From NCBI RefSeq assembly GCF_905397285.1, contig NZ_CAJPUX010000005.1, positions 124,001 through 188,000 on the forward strand: DNA of 64,000 nt, read 5' to 3'. The position numbers and the translations under genes were made by a program. The DNA comes from Cupriavidus plantarum. Its GTDB lineage: Bacteria; Pseudomonadota; Gammaproteobacteria; Burkholderiales; Burkholderiaceae. Below are positions 9,735 to 17,689 of this stretch, piece by piece (the stretch's first letter is position 1; every line of letters begins with the position of its first letter). The notes below the pieces were generated by a model that was not told the DNA's origin, ran no database searches, and worked only from the letters and a program-made list of their open reading frames with translations.

Positions 9735-9959
9735 GTGATGAAGGCCTGCGGCTACAACATGATGATGGAGCCGACCGACTCGATGCTGCTCAACGGTATT
9801 GCTGGCGCGCAATCGTGCATGATCGAGCAGCAGTTCAAGTATGCGCGGCCGGCTAACAGCCTGCTATGCAAGAACACGCCAGGTTTGCCCGCCTGCCACA
9901 ATCGCCCCATCGACGCCGAGCGCTGTTGCGTTCGGCCGAAAGCCGCAGGTCAGCCCTGA
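9735..9959 (+). CDS. Doubtful small ORF, possible gene remnant
   Basis: An open frame of 74 codons rich in Met and Cys (KACGYNMMMEPTDSMLLNG) in a 450-bp gap. The first 35 codons look like real coding sequence, with balanced composition and acidic and aliphatic residues. The second half turns Cys/Pro/Arg-rich, as noise does. I see no ribosome binding site. I do not recognise a family; it could be the 3' fragment of a gene lost by deletion. The surrounding gap (9671-10120) holds nothing else except a weak CCCC/GGGG hairpin with a TTTTA tail near 10004-10027. Confidence 0.2.
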   Translation: MMKACGYNMMMEPTDSMLLNGIAGAQSCMIEQQFKYARPANSLLCKNTPGLPACHNRPIDAERCCVRPKAAGQP

Positions 9960-10120
9960 TCCGCGGCACACTTAAGTCATGACGGTAGAGAACGTCGTTC
10001 TTCCCCCCTCGGCATGGCGGGGTTTTATGTGTCCACTCCACTTATAATCCGCAACCATAGGCGGCGTACCGACCCGCGGCGCCGAGCTTCTTATCCCATT
10101 CCTGCCACCTGCCCTCTCCC

Positions 10121-11167
10121 ATGCGCCCCTTTCGCCGACGTAGCGCCCACGCTGTTCTCTCGCTTGCGCTGACCACTGGTATTGCCATCGCGGTACCCGC
10201 GCTTCTTGTGCCCGCTGCCCATGCGCAGCCGTCGCCCGTGGTGTGGCAGATGGCCACCGAGTATCCAGCCACGTCGATGCCCGGCGAGGGGCTGAGTACG
10301 TTTGCACAGGAAGTTGCCGCACGCACGCAGGGTGCGCTGGCCCCGCAGCCAACGTTTGACGCGGCAGCGGGCTTCAAATCTGCGCAGATGCCGGCCGCGA
10401 TCCGCGATGGCAAGCTGCAGGCCGGCGATGCATTCGGCGGGGCATTGGGCGAGATCGATCCGATCTTTCTGCTGTCCTCGCTGCCGTTCGTTGCCACGAC
10501 AGTGGATCAGGCCCACCGACTTGCCGATCTGGCCCGCGCCGATTACGCCCGGGCCTTCGCACGGCAAGGCCAGCATCTGATCTACATCACCCCCTGGCCG
10601 CCGACTGGCTTGTGGTCGCGCAACGCGGTGGGCTCGCTCGATGCACTGCGAGCGCTTTCCGTGCGCGCCTATGACGAGACCTCGGCCGAAGTCATGCGCG
10701 CAGCCGGCGCCAAGGCGCAGAACCTGTCGTTTGCCGATGCCATGCCGCGCCTCAAGGACGGCTCGGTGAATGCCGTGCTGTCGTCGGGCGATGGCGGCGC
10801 CGGGCGAAAGTTGTGGGATTACCTGCCCCACTTCACAGCCATCGGCTATGCCATGCCGCTGTCGTTTACGACGATCAACCTCGCCGCGTGGCAGGCGCTG
10901 ACGCCCGCCCAACGCGATGCCGTCGCCGCCGCGGGCCGGGCAACCGAAGACCGGCAGTGGGCGCGCCTCGACACGCGGCTGGCCGAGAACACGGCTCGCA
11001 TGCGCGCCAACGGCGTCACGATCGAAGATCATCCCGCGCCAGCCGTGCAGCAGGCGCTGCGCGACGCGGGCATGAGCGCCGTGGGGGCCTGGCAGGCGCG
11101 CGTCGGCGAACGCGGCGCGGCCTTGCTGAAGACCTATCTGGGCACCGAGCCGGGGTCCTCGCGCTAG
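10121..11167 (+). CDS. TRAP transporter DctP-type substrate-binding protein
   Basis: Periplasmic solute receptor of 348 residues with a clear Sec signal peptide (RRSAHAVLSLALTTGIAIA, cleavage after AHA-Q near residue 38). The mature part starts VVWQMATEYPATSMPGEGL and contains FKSAQMPAAIRDGKLQAGDAFGG, typical of DctP family receptors that bind carboxylates. DctP proteins normally work with DctQ and DctM membrane subunits, but no such genes lie on either side. It is therefore an orphan receptor that must share a distant permease, or a relic. The ligand is unknown. Confidence 0.82.
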   Translation: MRPFRRRSAHAVLSLALTTGIAIAVPALLVPAAHAQPSPVVWQMATEYPATSMPGEGLSTFAQEVAARTQGALAPQPTFDAAAGFKSAQMPAAIRDGKLQAGDAFGGALGEIDPIFLLSSLPFVATTVDQAHRLADLARADYARAFARQGQHLIYITPWPPTGLWSRNAVGSLDALRALSVRAYDETSAEVMRAAGAKAQNLSFADAMPRLKDGSVNAVLSSGDGGAGRKLWDYLPHFTAIGYAMPLSFTTINLAAWQALTPAQRDAVAAAGRATEDRQWARLDTRLAENTARMRANGVTIEDHPAPAVQQALRDAGMSAVGAWQARVGERGAALLKTYLGTEPGSSR

Positions 11168-11376
11168 GTCGTGGAGCGCGTTCGCGGCCCAGCGCCGTTC
11201 CGGCCGGATGATGATCCGGCCGGCTCGTCCCGCCCTCTCCCTCCCGTCCTCTCCCCCCGCTCCTTCGCCTCCCCCGTCCCGGCGCCAATCGCGCACGAAT
11301 CCGTACAACGATGATCGGTGGCGGAACACCCGTTTTGGGCTAGCATCGCGGGTGTCCCGATTCCGAGCTGGAGCCC

Positions 11377-12294
11377 ATGTCATCGTCCCTATCCGGCCCC
11401 GCGCGCCTCGCGCTGGCCACCATGACCCTGATCGCGGTATCCACGGTCACGTTCGCCGCAGGCACGGCAACGTCGATCGACAAGGTCCCCGGCAAGCTGA
11501 CCACGCCCGAGGGCCGCGCCGTGTTCGATCGCGAGATTCGCGGAACGCCGCAGGCGGATGGATTCGGCACGCAATTGCCCGAAGGCTTCACGGCGGCCCA
11601 GCTGGTGCGCCAGATGGTGCCCGGCGCCAACCCCGCCGCGCTGGTGCTCGCGGGCGTCAAGCCATGGCCTGGGCAGCCCGACCGGTATGTCGCCGTGGTG
11701 TGCCTCGCCGAAACACCGGAGCGCGCCACGAACGAACGCAAGTACTGGAAGGATCAGTGCCGCACCGATTCGACCGAAACATGGTTCGCGATCTTCGGGC
11801 GCGCGGCGGGCGCGGAACCGAGGCTGATCGCGCGCACGATGGAACCGGTCCGGACGCCGACCGACTGGAACGGATCGAACCTCGACGCCCCGCAAGCCAT
11901 TGACGACGGCGGCGGCCCGCCAGAATCGTGGCTGCGCTTCGACCTCGCCGCCTACAAGCTCGGCGACGGCCACCCCGCGTTTGGCGTGCGCGCCGGCTGG
12001 AGCGAAGGCTACGCCGGTGGCGGCGCCTCGTTCGAGGCGCTCTACCTGTTCATGCAGGACGGCAAGACGCTGCGCCCGGTATTTGCAGCGCCGATGTCCT
12101 TCATGAAGATGATTGCCGGAGACTGGAACAAGGACGGCACCCGCAATCACGACGTCACCGACGGCAGCAATGTGCTCGTCGTCTCGGACCGCGCCACCGC
12201 GGGCTACAGGGATCTGCAACTGCGCGAACGCAAGGGGTCGTGGCGGAAGACCTATCGCTGGTCGGAGAAAGATGGCCTGTACGTGCGTCAATGA
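11377..12294 (+). CDS. Secreted protein of unknown function
   Basis: A 305-residue protein with a signal peptide (residues 1-28, ARLALATMTLIAVSTVTFAAG) and no family I recognise. The mature region has motifs such as FDREIRGTPQADGFGTQLPEG, two Cys residues in the first half (VVCLAE and KDQCRTD) that may form a disulfide, and a C-terminal segment with DWNKDGTRNHDVTDGSN, which looks like a Ca2+-binding or FG-GAP-like loop, ending in a Lys/Arg-rich strand. It is probably periplasmic. It follows the TRAP receptor at 209 bp with its own likely promoter. It ends just before the permease remnant, so the neighbourhood downstream may have been rearranged. Confidence 0.7.
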   Translation: MSSSLSGPARLALATMTLIAVSTVTFAAGTATSIDKVPGKLTTPEGRAVFDREIRGTPQADGFGTQLPEGFTAAQLVRQMVPGANPAALVLAGVKPWPGQPDRYVAVVCLAETPERATNERKYWKDQCRTDSTETWFAIFGRAAGAEPRLIARTMEPVRTPTDWNGSNLDAPQAIDDGGGPPESWLRFDLAAYKLGDGHPAFGVRAGWSEGYAGGGASFEALYLFMQDGKTLRPVFAAPMSFMKMIAGDWNKDGTRNHDVTDGSNVLVVSDRATAGYRDLQLRERKGSWRKTYRWSEKDGLYVRQ

Positions 12295-12300
12295 TCTTGC

Positions 12301-12492
12301 GTGGCGGCAGGCGCCTATACGCCTGTACGCCCATGCCTGTACCTCCAAGCCAGTGCGCGATTGCAGCGCTATCCCGACATCGTCGTTGGCATGCTGCTGA
12401 TCGGCCTGCTCGGCATGGGCAGCAGCGCGCTGGTGCGCGTGGCGGGCCGGCTGGTCACGCCCTGGCTGGCGGCATCGGGGAGCGCGCGATGA
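12301..12492 (+). pseudogene. C-terminal remnant of an ABC transporter permease
   Basis: From about codon 20 this short frame reads QRYPDIVVGMLLIGLLGMGSSA and then LVRVAGRLVTPWL, which is how the last helix and tail of NitT/TauT/SsuC-type ABC permeases look. The first codons (VAAGAYTPVRPCLYL) do not fit, and no upstream permease body, ATPase or binding-protein gene exists. The breakpoint should lie between 12295 and about 12358, directly after the stop of the preceding gene. A 63-residue peptide starting at the GTG at 12301 could be made, but only as an orphan hydrophobic fragment. It runs up to the HEAT-repeat gene as an operon partner would. Confidence 0.6.
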
Positions 12493-12502
12493 GGCCGTAG
12501 GC

Positions 12503-13018
12503 GTGCTCGGGTGGCTGCGTCACGAACCGTCCCTGCCCGCGCTGTCCGCGCTAGCGAGCAGCGACAGCGATGCCGATGTGCGCCGCGCCGCGATCGGCGC
12601 GCTCGGCTTTGCCCATGACGACAGCGTGCTGCCACCGCTGCTCGGCGCGCTGCGCGATGCGCACTGGCAGGTACGCGAGGAAGCGGCCGTGACCCTTGGC
12701 AAGCTGCGGCTGCGTGCCGCGCGCGCGGGACTCGAGGCCGCGCTCGACGACGAATACTGGCAGGTCACGCTGCAGGCCGCGCGGGCGCTGGGCCGCCTCG
12801 GCGAACGCGCCAGTGCGGCGCCGGTGGCAAGTCTGCTCGCGTTTCCGCTCAGCAACGTGCGCAAGGAGGCCGCGCTCGCGCTCGGCGAGCTGGCCGAGGC
12901 ACGTGACACGGCTATCCTCGCAGTGCTCGAGGCCGCGCTGGGCGATGGCGATCCCGAGGTACGCAAGTCCGCGCGCATCGCCATCGCGCAAATTCGCGAA
13001 CGAGTGTCGGCCGCTTAG
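12503..13018 (+). CDS. HEAT-repeat protein
   Basis: A 171-residue all-helical protein built from about five HEAT/PBS-lyase-type repeats of roughly 31 residues, each with the core D.(D/W).VR..A...LG (for example DADVRRAAIGALG, WQVREEAAVTLGKL, SNVRKEAALALGEL, PEVRKSARIAI). Such proteins are scaffolds or, in some operons, accessory factors for enzymes and transporters. The GTG at 12503 is the first usable start, but the repeat-like frame extends upstream (DEAVG). An ATG overlapping the permease stop (ATGA at 12489) is out of frame by one base. The original start may therefore have been lost by an indel. Its link to the adjacent permease remnant suggests it once belonged to an ABC transporter operon. 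Confidence 0.7.
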   Translation: MLGWLRHEPSLPALSALASSDSDADVRRAAIGALGFAHDDSVLPPLLGALRDAHWQVREEAAVTLGKLRLRAARAGLEAALDDEYWQVTLQAARALGRLGERASAAPVASLLAFPLSNVRKEAALALGELAEARDTAILAVLEAALGDGDPEVRKSARIAIAQIRERVSAA

Positions 13019-13048
13019 GGGAGCCTTGCTGCGGGCCGCGCCCACCAA

Positions 13049-14023
13049 CTACCGTTTCTGCTTCCGCATGCTTCCGCGTACCCTCAGCTCACGCTTTGCT
13101 GTGGCATCGAAACTTTCCGCGTAGCCAAGTCGGCGAAAGCGCTCGATCAGGAAGTCCACAAAGACGCGAGTCTTCCCAGGCAGCAAACGCCGGGACGCGT
13201 AGTAGAGCGATATCATCCCGGCATCCGCATGCCAGTCTGGAACGAGCCGGACCAGCCGGCCTTCGGCCAGATCGGCAAGGACGTCAGGCAGGGCGAGTAG
13301 GGCCACACCCAGTCCGAGGCGCGTGGCTTCGCGTACCGACGCGGGATCGTTCATCACGATGTCCTCATTCAGCGCCACTGCCGCTTGCTCGCCTTCGGGG
13401 CCGAGCATCGTCCATTTGCGGATGCGTCCAGTTGCGGTGCTTCGCATCGCGATGCCACGCAACTGTCCCAGTGCTTCGGGGTGTCCAGGTATGTCCGCGA
13501 CGCCCTGCAAATACGCAGGCGAAGCCACAGCGACGATATGCGCTGGCGCAAGCCCCCTGGCGACGATACCGGGCGACAGTTCGAAGCCGCCCCCGATAGC
13601 CAGGTCGTAACCCTCATGAACGAGGTCAACCTGGCGGCTCTCGAAATGCCATTCTGGCCTGACACGCGGATATCGCCGCAGGAAGTCAGGCAACAACGGC
13701 AGGATATAGGCCTGACCCAACGTCGGACTCAGGCTAACCCTCAAAACCCCTGCCGGCTCGGCCGCGCCCGATGCGGTTTCTTCGATGGCGGACTGCAGCG
13801 TATCCAGACTGCCTCCGATCGAATCGAGAAAGCGCTCGCCTGCCTCGGTCAGCGTTATCCGGCGCGTAGACCGCTGCAGAAGGCGCACGCCGAGGTTGCG
13901 TTCCAGCATGGCGACGTTGCGGCTGACGGCAGCGGGTGTCAGTCCTAACCGGCGCGCCGCTTCAGAAAAGCTCCGCAGTTCCGCGCTCTTCGCGAAGCTT
14001 TCCAGATTGGCCAGCGTTTCCAT
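13049..14023 (-). CDS. LysR family transcriptional regulator
   Basis: Regulator of 324 residues. The HTH is at residues about 3-60 (LESFAKSAELRSFSEAARRLG, then RLLQRSTRRITLTEAG) and the effector domain follows (LRVSLSPTLGQAYILPLLP). The basic C-terminal tail (KRELRVRGSMRKQKR) is longer than usual. It is divergent from the SDR/quinone-oxidoreductase operon, with a 129-bp gap that carries an AGATGG-N12-CCATCT inverted repeat. The enzymes opposite are the likely regulon. Confidence 0.88.
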   Translation of the reverse strand: METLANLESFAKSAELRSFSEAARRLGLTPAAVSRNVAMLERNLGVRLLQRSTRRITLTEAGERFLDSIGGSLDTLQSAIEETASGAAEPAGVLRVSLSPTLGQAYILPLLPDFLRRYPRVRPEWHFESRQVDLVHEGYDLAIGGGFELSPGIVARGLAPAHIVAVASPAYLQGVADIPGHPEALGQLRGIAMRSTATGRIRKWTMLGPEGEQAAVALNEDIVMNDPASVREATRLGLGVALLALPDVLADLAEGRLVRLVPDWHADAGMISLYYASRRLLPGKTRVFVDFLIERFRRLGYAESFDATAKRELRVRGSMRKQKR

Positions 14024-14044
14024 GGATTTTCAACGATCGCTTGA

Positions 14045-14068
14045 AGATGGATCAAGTTTAAACCATCT
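14045..14068. promoter_or_regulatory. Inverted repeat in the LysR/SDR divergent promoter
   Basis: AGATGG and CCATCT face each other across 12 bases of AT-rich DNA, roughly midway between the two divergent starts. Size and position suit a LysR-type recognition site (T-N11-A class). This is inference from symmetry only. Confidence 0.35.
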
Positions 14069-14152
14069 AATCAAGCCGCTATCCGCGCTCTAAGCTTCGT
14101 ACCAATGCAACGCCATTCAACCCGAAGACACGCAACGCACAGGAGCAAAGAT

Positions 14153-14926
14153 ATGAACACGCTGAACACTCAAATCCAAGGCCGCCCCCTGGCTGGCAAG
14201 GCCGCTATCGTCACCGGCGGATCCCGCGGCATCGGCGCTGCCATCGTTCGACGACTTGCGCGCGACGGCGCAGCCGTGGCATTCAGCTATGCCGCGTCGG
14301 CCGACCGCGCGAATGCGCTGGTCGCCGAAGTCGAGGCAGCCGGCGGCCGCGCCATCGCCTTCCGCGCCGATCAGGCGAATGCGGACGAAGTCCGGCAATT
14401 GGTCGCGCAAGCCCATGCGGCGCTAGGCCAGCTCGATATTCTCGTGAACTCCGCCGGCGTGTTCGTCACCGGCCCCGTCGACGATCCGGCCGCCGATCTC
14501 GCCGCGTTCGACCGGCAGCTCGACGTCAATGTGAAGGGCGTAGCGACCGCCGTGCGTGCCGCCGTACCCCTGCTGCGCGAAGGCGGCCGCATCATCTCCA
14601 TCGGTACAACGGGCGCCGTGCATATTCCCTTTGCCGGCGCGGCGGACTATGTCGCATCCAAGGCCGCCGTGGCCGCCTATACGCGAGGTTGGTCGCGAGA
14701 TCTGGGTCCGCGCAATATCACCGTCAACCTGATCCAGCCTGGCGCGATCAACACGGAAATGAATCCGGAAGACGGCCCCTTTGCCGACACGCTCAAGGGC
14801 ATGGCATCGCTTGGACGGTACGGCCAGCCGGAGGACATCGCAGCCGCCGTGGCATTTCTGGCTGGCCCCGACGCGTCCTATATCACCGGTACCACGCTGA
14901 ACGTAGATGGCGGCCAATCGGCCTGA
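14153..14926 (+). CDS. SDR family NAD(P)-dependent oxidoreductase
   Basis: Classical short-chain dehydrogenase/reductase of 257 residues. The cofactor motif is TGGSRGIG near residue 23, followed by the structural NSAG in LVNSAGVF and the active-site YVASK (Tyr and Lys present). The C-terminus ends ITGTTLNVDGGQSA as in 3-oxoacyl reductase-like members. The ATG at 14153 is preceded by AGGAG; an earlier ATG at 14105 in the same frame lacks one. Together with the downstream quinone oxidoreductase (33-bp gap, same strand) it forms a two-gene operon opposite a LysR regulator. The substrate cannot be told. Confidence 0.88.
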   Translation: MNTLNTQIQGRPLAGKAAIVTGGSRGIGAAIVRRLARDGAAVAFSYAASADRANALVAEVEAAGGRAIAFRADQANADEVRQLVAQAHAALGQLDILVNSAGVFVTGPVDDPAADLAAFDRQLDVNVKGVATAVRAAVPLLREGGRIISIGTTGAVHIPFAGAADYVASKAAVAAYTRGWSRDLGPRNITVNLIQPGAINTEMNPEDGPFADTLKGMASLGRYGQPEDIAAAVAFLAGPDASYITGTTLNVDGGQSA

Positions 14927-14959
14927 TCAACCAAGTCGAACCTACGTGGGAGCACGACG

Positions 14960-15946
14960 ATGGCACAGCTTATTCGCATGTACGAGACAGGCGCACCGCA
15001 GGTGTTGCGGGTGGAACGAGAAGACCCCGGCATGCCCAGCCGCGGCGAGGTACGCATCAGCCAGGACGCCATCGGCGTCAATTTCGTGGACACCATGGTG
15101 CGAAACGGCAGCTATCCCGTGCCGCTGCCCACAGTGCCTGGCTTCGAAGGCGCGGGTACGGTCACCCACGTCGGGGCGGATGTCAGCGGCTTCGCGGTCG
15201 GCGATCGCGTAGCGTATTTCTTTGCCGCGGGCGGATATGCCAGCGAGCGACTGGTCCCGGCCGAATCTCTCATTCGGCTTCCCGACGACATCTGCACGTT
15301 CACCGCTGCAACGTTCCTCGCAAAGGGGTTCACAGCCTGGATGGCGCTGCGTGCCTTGTACCGGCTCGCGCCAGGGGAGACGGCGTTGGTCACGGGCGCA
15401 TCGGGGAGCGTTGGCAGCATCTTGTCACGGTGGGCGAAGTCGCTGGGTGCTACCGTTATTAGCGTCGCTGGCTCTCAGGACAAGCTGGCGAAGGCCCGCG
15501 CCGGCTCGCATCACGCGCTATACGCCGGGGATGCAAGTCTCGACAAAAAAATCAGCGCGTTGGCGCCGCAAGGCGTGAATGTCGTGTTCGATCTGGTGGG
15601 ACAGGCCACCGCGGACGTGGCTGCGCGATCCGTGCGAAGCGGCGGCACCATTGTCGCCATCGGCGGCGCCTCAGGCAGCCCACTGGCCGCATCCGCCGAG
15701 TTGGCAGAGCGCGGCGTTCACATCAAACGGGGAGGGACACCTCAGTTCGTCAATGGCGTCACCATCGGGGAGGCGTCGAGCGAGTTGTTTGCTCTGATCC
15801 GGTCTGGCGTCTTTCGGGACATCGACGTCGTTCACTTCGAGCTCACCGATGCGCCTTTGGTCCACCAGTCGATCGAACAGCGGGCTATCGGCGGCATACC
15901 GCTGCTGGTGACAAACCGCCGCCAGCTTGCCGCGATCTCGCCTTGA
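14960..15946 (+). CDS. Zinc-independent quinone oxidoreductase (MDR superfamily)
   Basis: An NADPH:quinone reductase-like enzyme of 328 residues. The catalytic domain carries the QOR signature (GVNFVDTMVRNGSYPVPLP, then PGFEGAGTV). A Rossmann domain begins near residue 140 with ALVTGASGSVGSI. Structural and catalytic zinc Cys clusters are absent, as expected for QOR. Such enzymes reduce quinones or alpha,beta-unsaturated carbonyls. The reading AGSQDKLAKARAGSHHALY is typical of the NADPH-binding part. It is the second gene of the SDR operon, so both probably answer the same LysR signal, perhaps an electrophile. Confidence 0.85.
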   Translation: MAQLIRMYETGAPQVLRVEREDPGMPSRGEVRISQDAIGVNFVDTMVRNGSYPVPLPTVPGFEGAGTVTHVGADVSGFAVGDRVAYFFAAGGYASERLVPAESLIRLPDDICTFTAATFLAKGFTAWMALRALYRLAPGETALVTGASGSVGSILSRWAKSLGATVISVAGSQDKLAKARAGSHHALYAGDASLDKKISALAPQGVNVVFDLVGQATADVAARSVRSGGTIVAIGGASGSPLAASAELAERGVHIKRGGTPQFVNGVTIGEASSELFALIRSGVFRDIDVVHFELTDAPLVHQSIEQRAIGGIPLLVTNRRQLAAISP

Positions 15947-16009
15947 GCCGGCCTGCCCGAACTCTGCGTCGCATGCAACGCCAGCCGACGCGCACGGCGT
16001 CCGAGCCCA

Positions 16010-17593
16010 TCAACGGAAGACGCTAACCGCTTCCACCAGCCGGGTTGCCTGTTGCCTGAGGCTTTCCGCCGCGGCGGCGCTTTCCTCGACCAGTGCCGCG
16101 TTCCGCTGCGTGATGTCGTCCAGTTCGCTGACGGCCTGGCCGACCTGGGTAATGCCGCTGCTTTGTTCGTTGGTCGCGGCGCTGATATCGGCGATCAGAT
16201 CGGAGACGCGCTTCACTTGAGCGACGATGTCGTCCATCGTCTTGCCAGCCCCGTCCACCAGCTTTGCACCGGAGTCGACCTTTCCGACGCTTTTGCTGAT
16301 CAGCGCAGCGATCTCCTTCGCCGCGCCGGCGCTGCGCTGCGCCAGCGCGCGAACCTCTCCGGCGACCACCGCGAAGCCTCGCCCCTGCTCACCGGCACGC
16401 GCGGCCTCTACCGCGGCATTCAGCGCGAGGATGTTCGTCTGGAAGGCGATTTCATCGATGATGGCGATGATGTCGGCAATCTTTTGCGAACTGGCCGTGA
16501 TCTCGTGCATCGTGGTCACGACCTCGGACATCGCCTGCCCGCCCCTGGTTGCCGCCACGCTCGCCGCTTCCGACAACTGCGTTGCCTGGATCGCGGTTTC
16601 CGCATTGCTCTGCACGGTTGCGGTCATCTCCGTCATGGACGATGCGGTGTCCTGCACGTTCGTCGCGGCCTGCTCGGTGCGCGACCTCAGATCGTGGTTA
16701 CCTTGAGCGATCTCGTTGCTGGCCGACTGAACATTCAAGACTTGTCCGCTGACGTCGTCAATCAGCCAGCGGAACATCAGGCCCAGCTGGCTGATGGTCC
16801 GCAGCGTCATGCCAATTTCGTCGACGCGATCGATGGGATCGACCTTCTGGCTTTCCCCTGACGCAACCCGCAGCGCCTCATCTCGCATCCGCTCGAGCGG
16901 CCGCGAGATTTGCGCTTCGAGCCACATGGAAACGAGTAGCGCGCAGCATGTCACCACGGCCGCCAAGCCTCCGAGGGCCACGTCGGCCACGCCCAGTGCC
17001 CATGCGCCGATGATGATCGAAGGGACCATGATCATGAGCGCGGAACGGATCCGCCAGCGCACGCTCATGGTCTGGAGTGCGGACAGCCAACGCGTGGGAC
17101 CGGTCCTGACGATCAGGCCCTTATGAAAGCGAATGCCGCCGGCATTGCCTTCACGAAAGCGGCGATATAGCGTGTCGGCCTGCTCGATCTCCGCCGCCGT
17201 CGCTTTGGTCCGTACGGACATATAACCGACCGGCCGGCCATCGCGAATGACGGGAACGGCGTTGGCGCGCACCCAGTAATGGTCGCCATTCTTGCGCCGG
17301 TTCTTGACGAGCGCGGTCCAGGGTTCCCCGCCCTTGAGGGTGGACCACATGTCGGCGAAAGCTTCTTCCGGCATGTCGGGATGACGCACGATATTGTGCG
17401 GCTGGCCCTGAAGTTCGTCGGCCCCAAAGCCGCTGACCTCGACGAAGGCGCTGTTCGCGTAGGTGATGTGGCTACGCGTGTCCGTCGTCGACATCAGCGT
17501 CGCGTTGTCTGGCAGCTCGAATTCGCGTTGGGTGACAGGTTGATTGTTCTGCAAAGATGTAAGCCTATTCAATGGTCCGACTCGGCGCGCCAA
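16010..17593 (-). CDS. aer: Aer-like aerotaxis receptor (PAS-containing MCP)
   Basis: Redox/energy-taxis receptor of 527 residues, very like E. coli Aer. The N-terminal PAS domain (about residues 30-135) contains ELQGQPHNIVRHPDMP and KNRRKNGDHYWVRANAVP, which in Aer bind FAD. A hydrophobic segment (about 180-220) anchors it in the inner membrane with both ends cytoplasmic. HAMP and signalling domains follow, with the conserved hairpin tip FQTNILALNAAVEAARAGEQG. It would pass signals to CheW/CheA encoded elsewhere. There is no CheB/R-docking pentapeptide; the C-terminus ends EAVSVFR. It is monocistronic; the ATG at 17593 is used because no better start fits. Confidence 0.9.
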   Translation of the reverse strand: MARRVGPLNRLTSLQNNQPVTQREFELPDNATLMSTTDTRSHITYANSAFVEVSGFGADELQGQPHNIVRHPDMPEEAFADMWSTLKGGEPWTALVKNRRKNGDHYWVRANAVPVIRDGRPVGYMSVRTKATAAEIEQADTLYRRFREGNAGGIRFHKGLIVRTGPTRWLSALQTMSVRWRIRSALMIMVPSIIIGAWALGVADVALGGLAAVVTCCALLVSMWLEAQISRPLERMRDEALRVASGESQKVDPIDRVDEIGMTLRTISQLGLMFRWLIDDVSGQVLNVQSASNEIAQGNHDLRSRTEQAATNVQDTASSMTEMTATVQSNAETAIQATQLSEAASVAATRGGQAMSEVVTTMHEITASSQKIADIIAIIDEIAFQTNILALNAAVEAARAGEQGRGFAVVAGEVRALAQRSAGAAKEIAALISKSVGKVDSGAKLVDGAGKTMDDIVAQVKRVSDLIADISAATNEQSSGITQVGQAVSELDDITQRNAALVEESAAAAESLRQQATRLVEAVSVFR

Positions 17594-17689
17594 CTGCTGA
17601 AGTTTTCGCGCCGATACCCATATTTACGGTGTGGGAATACGGATCTTTAGGCTTGTACGTGTTTCTGCGCGTCGATCTCCGGCAGTGCC

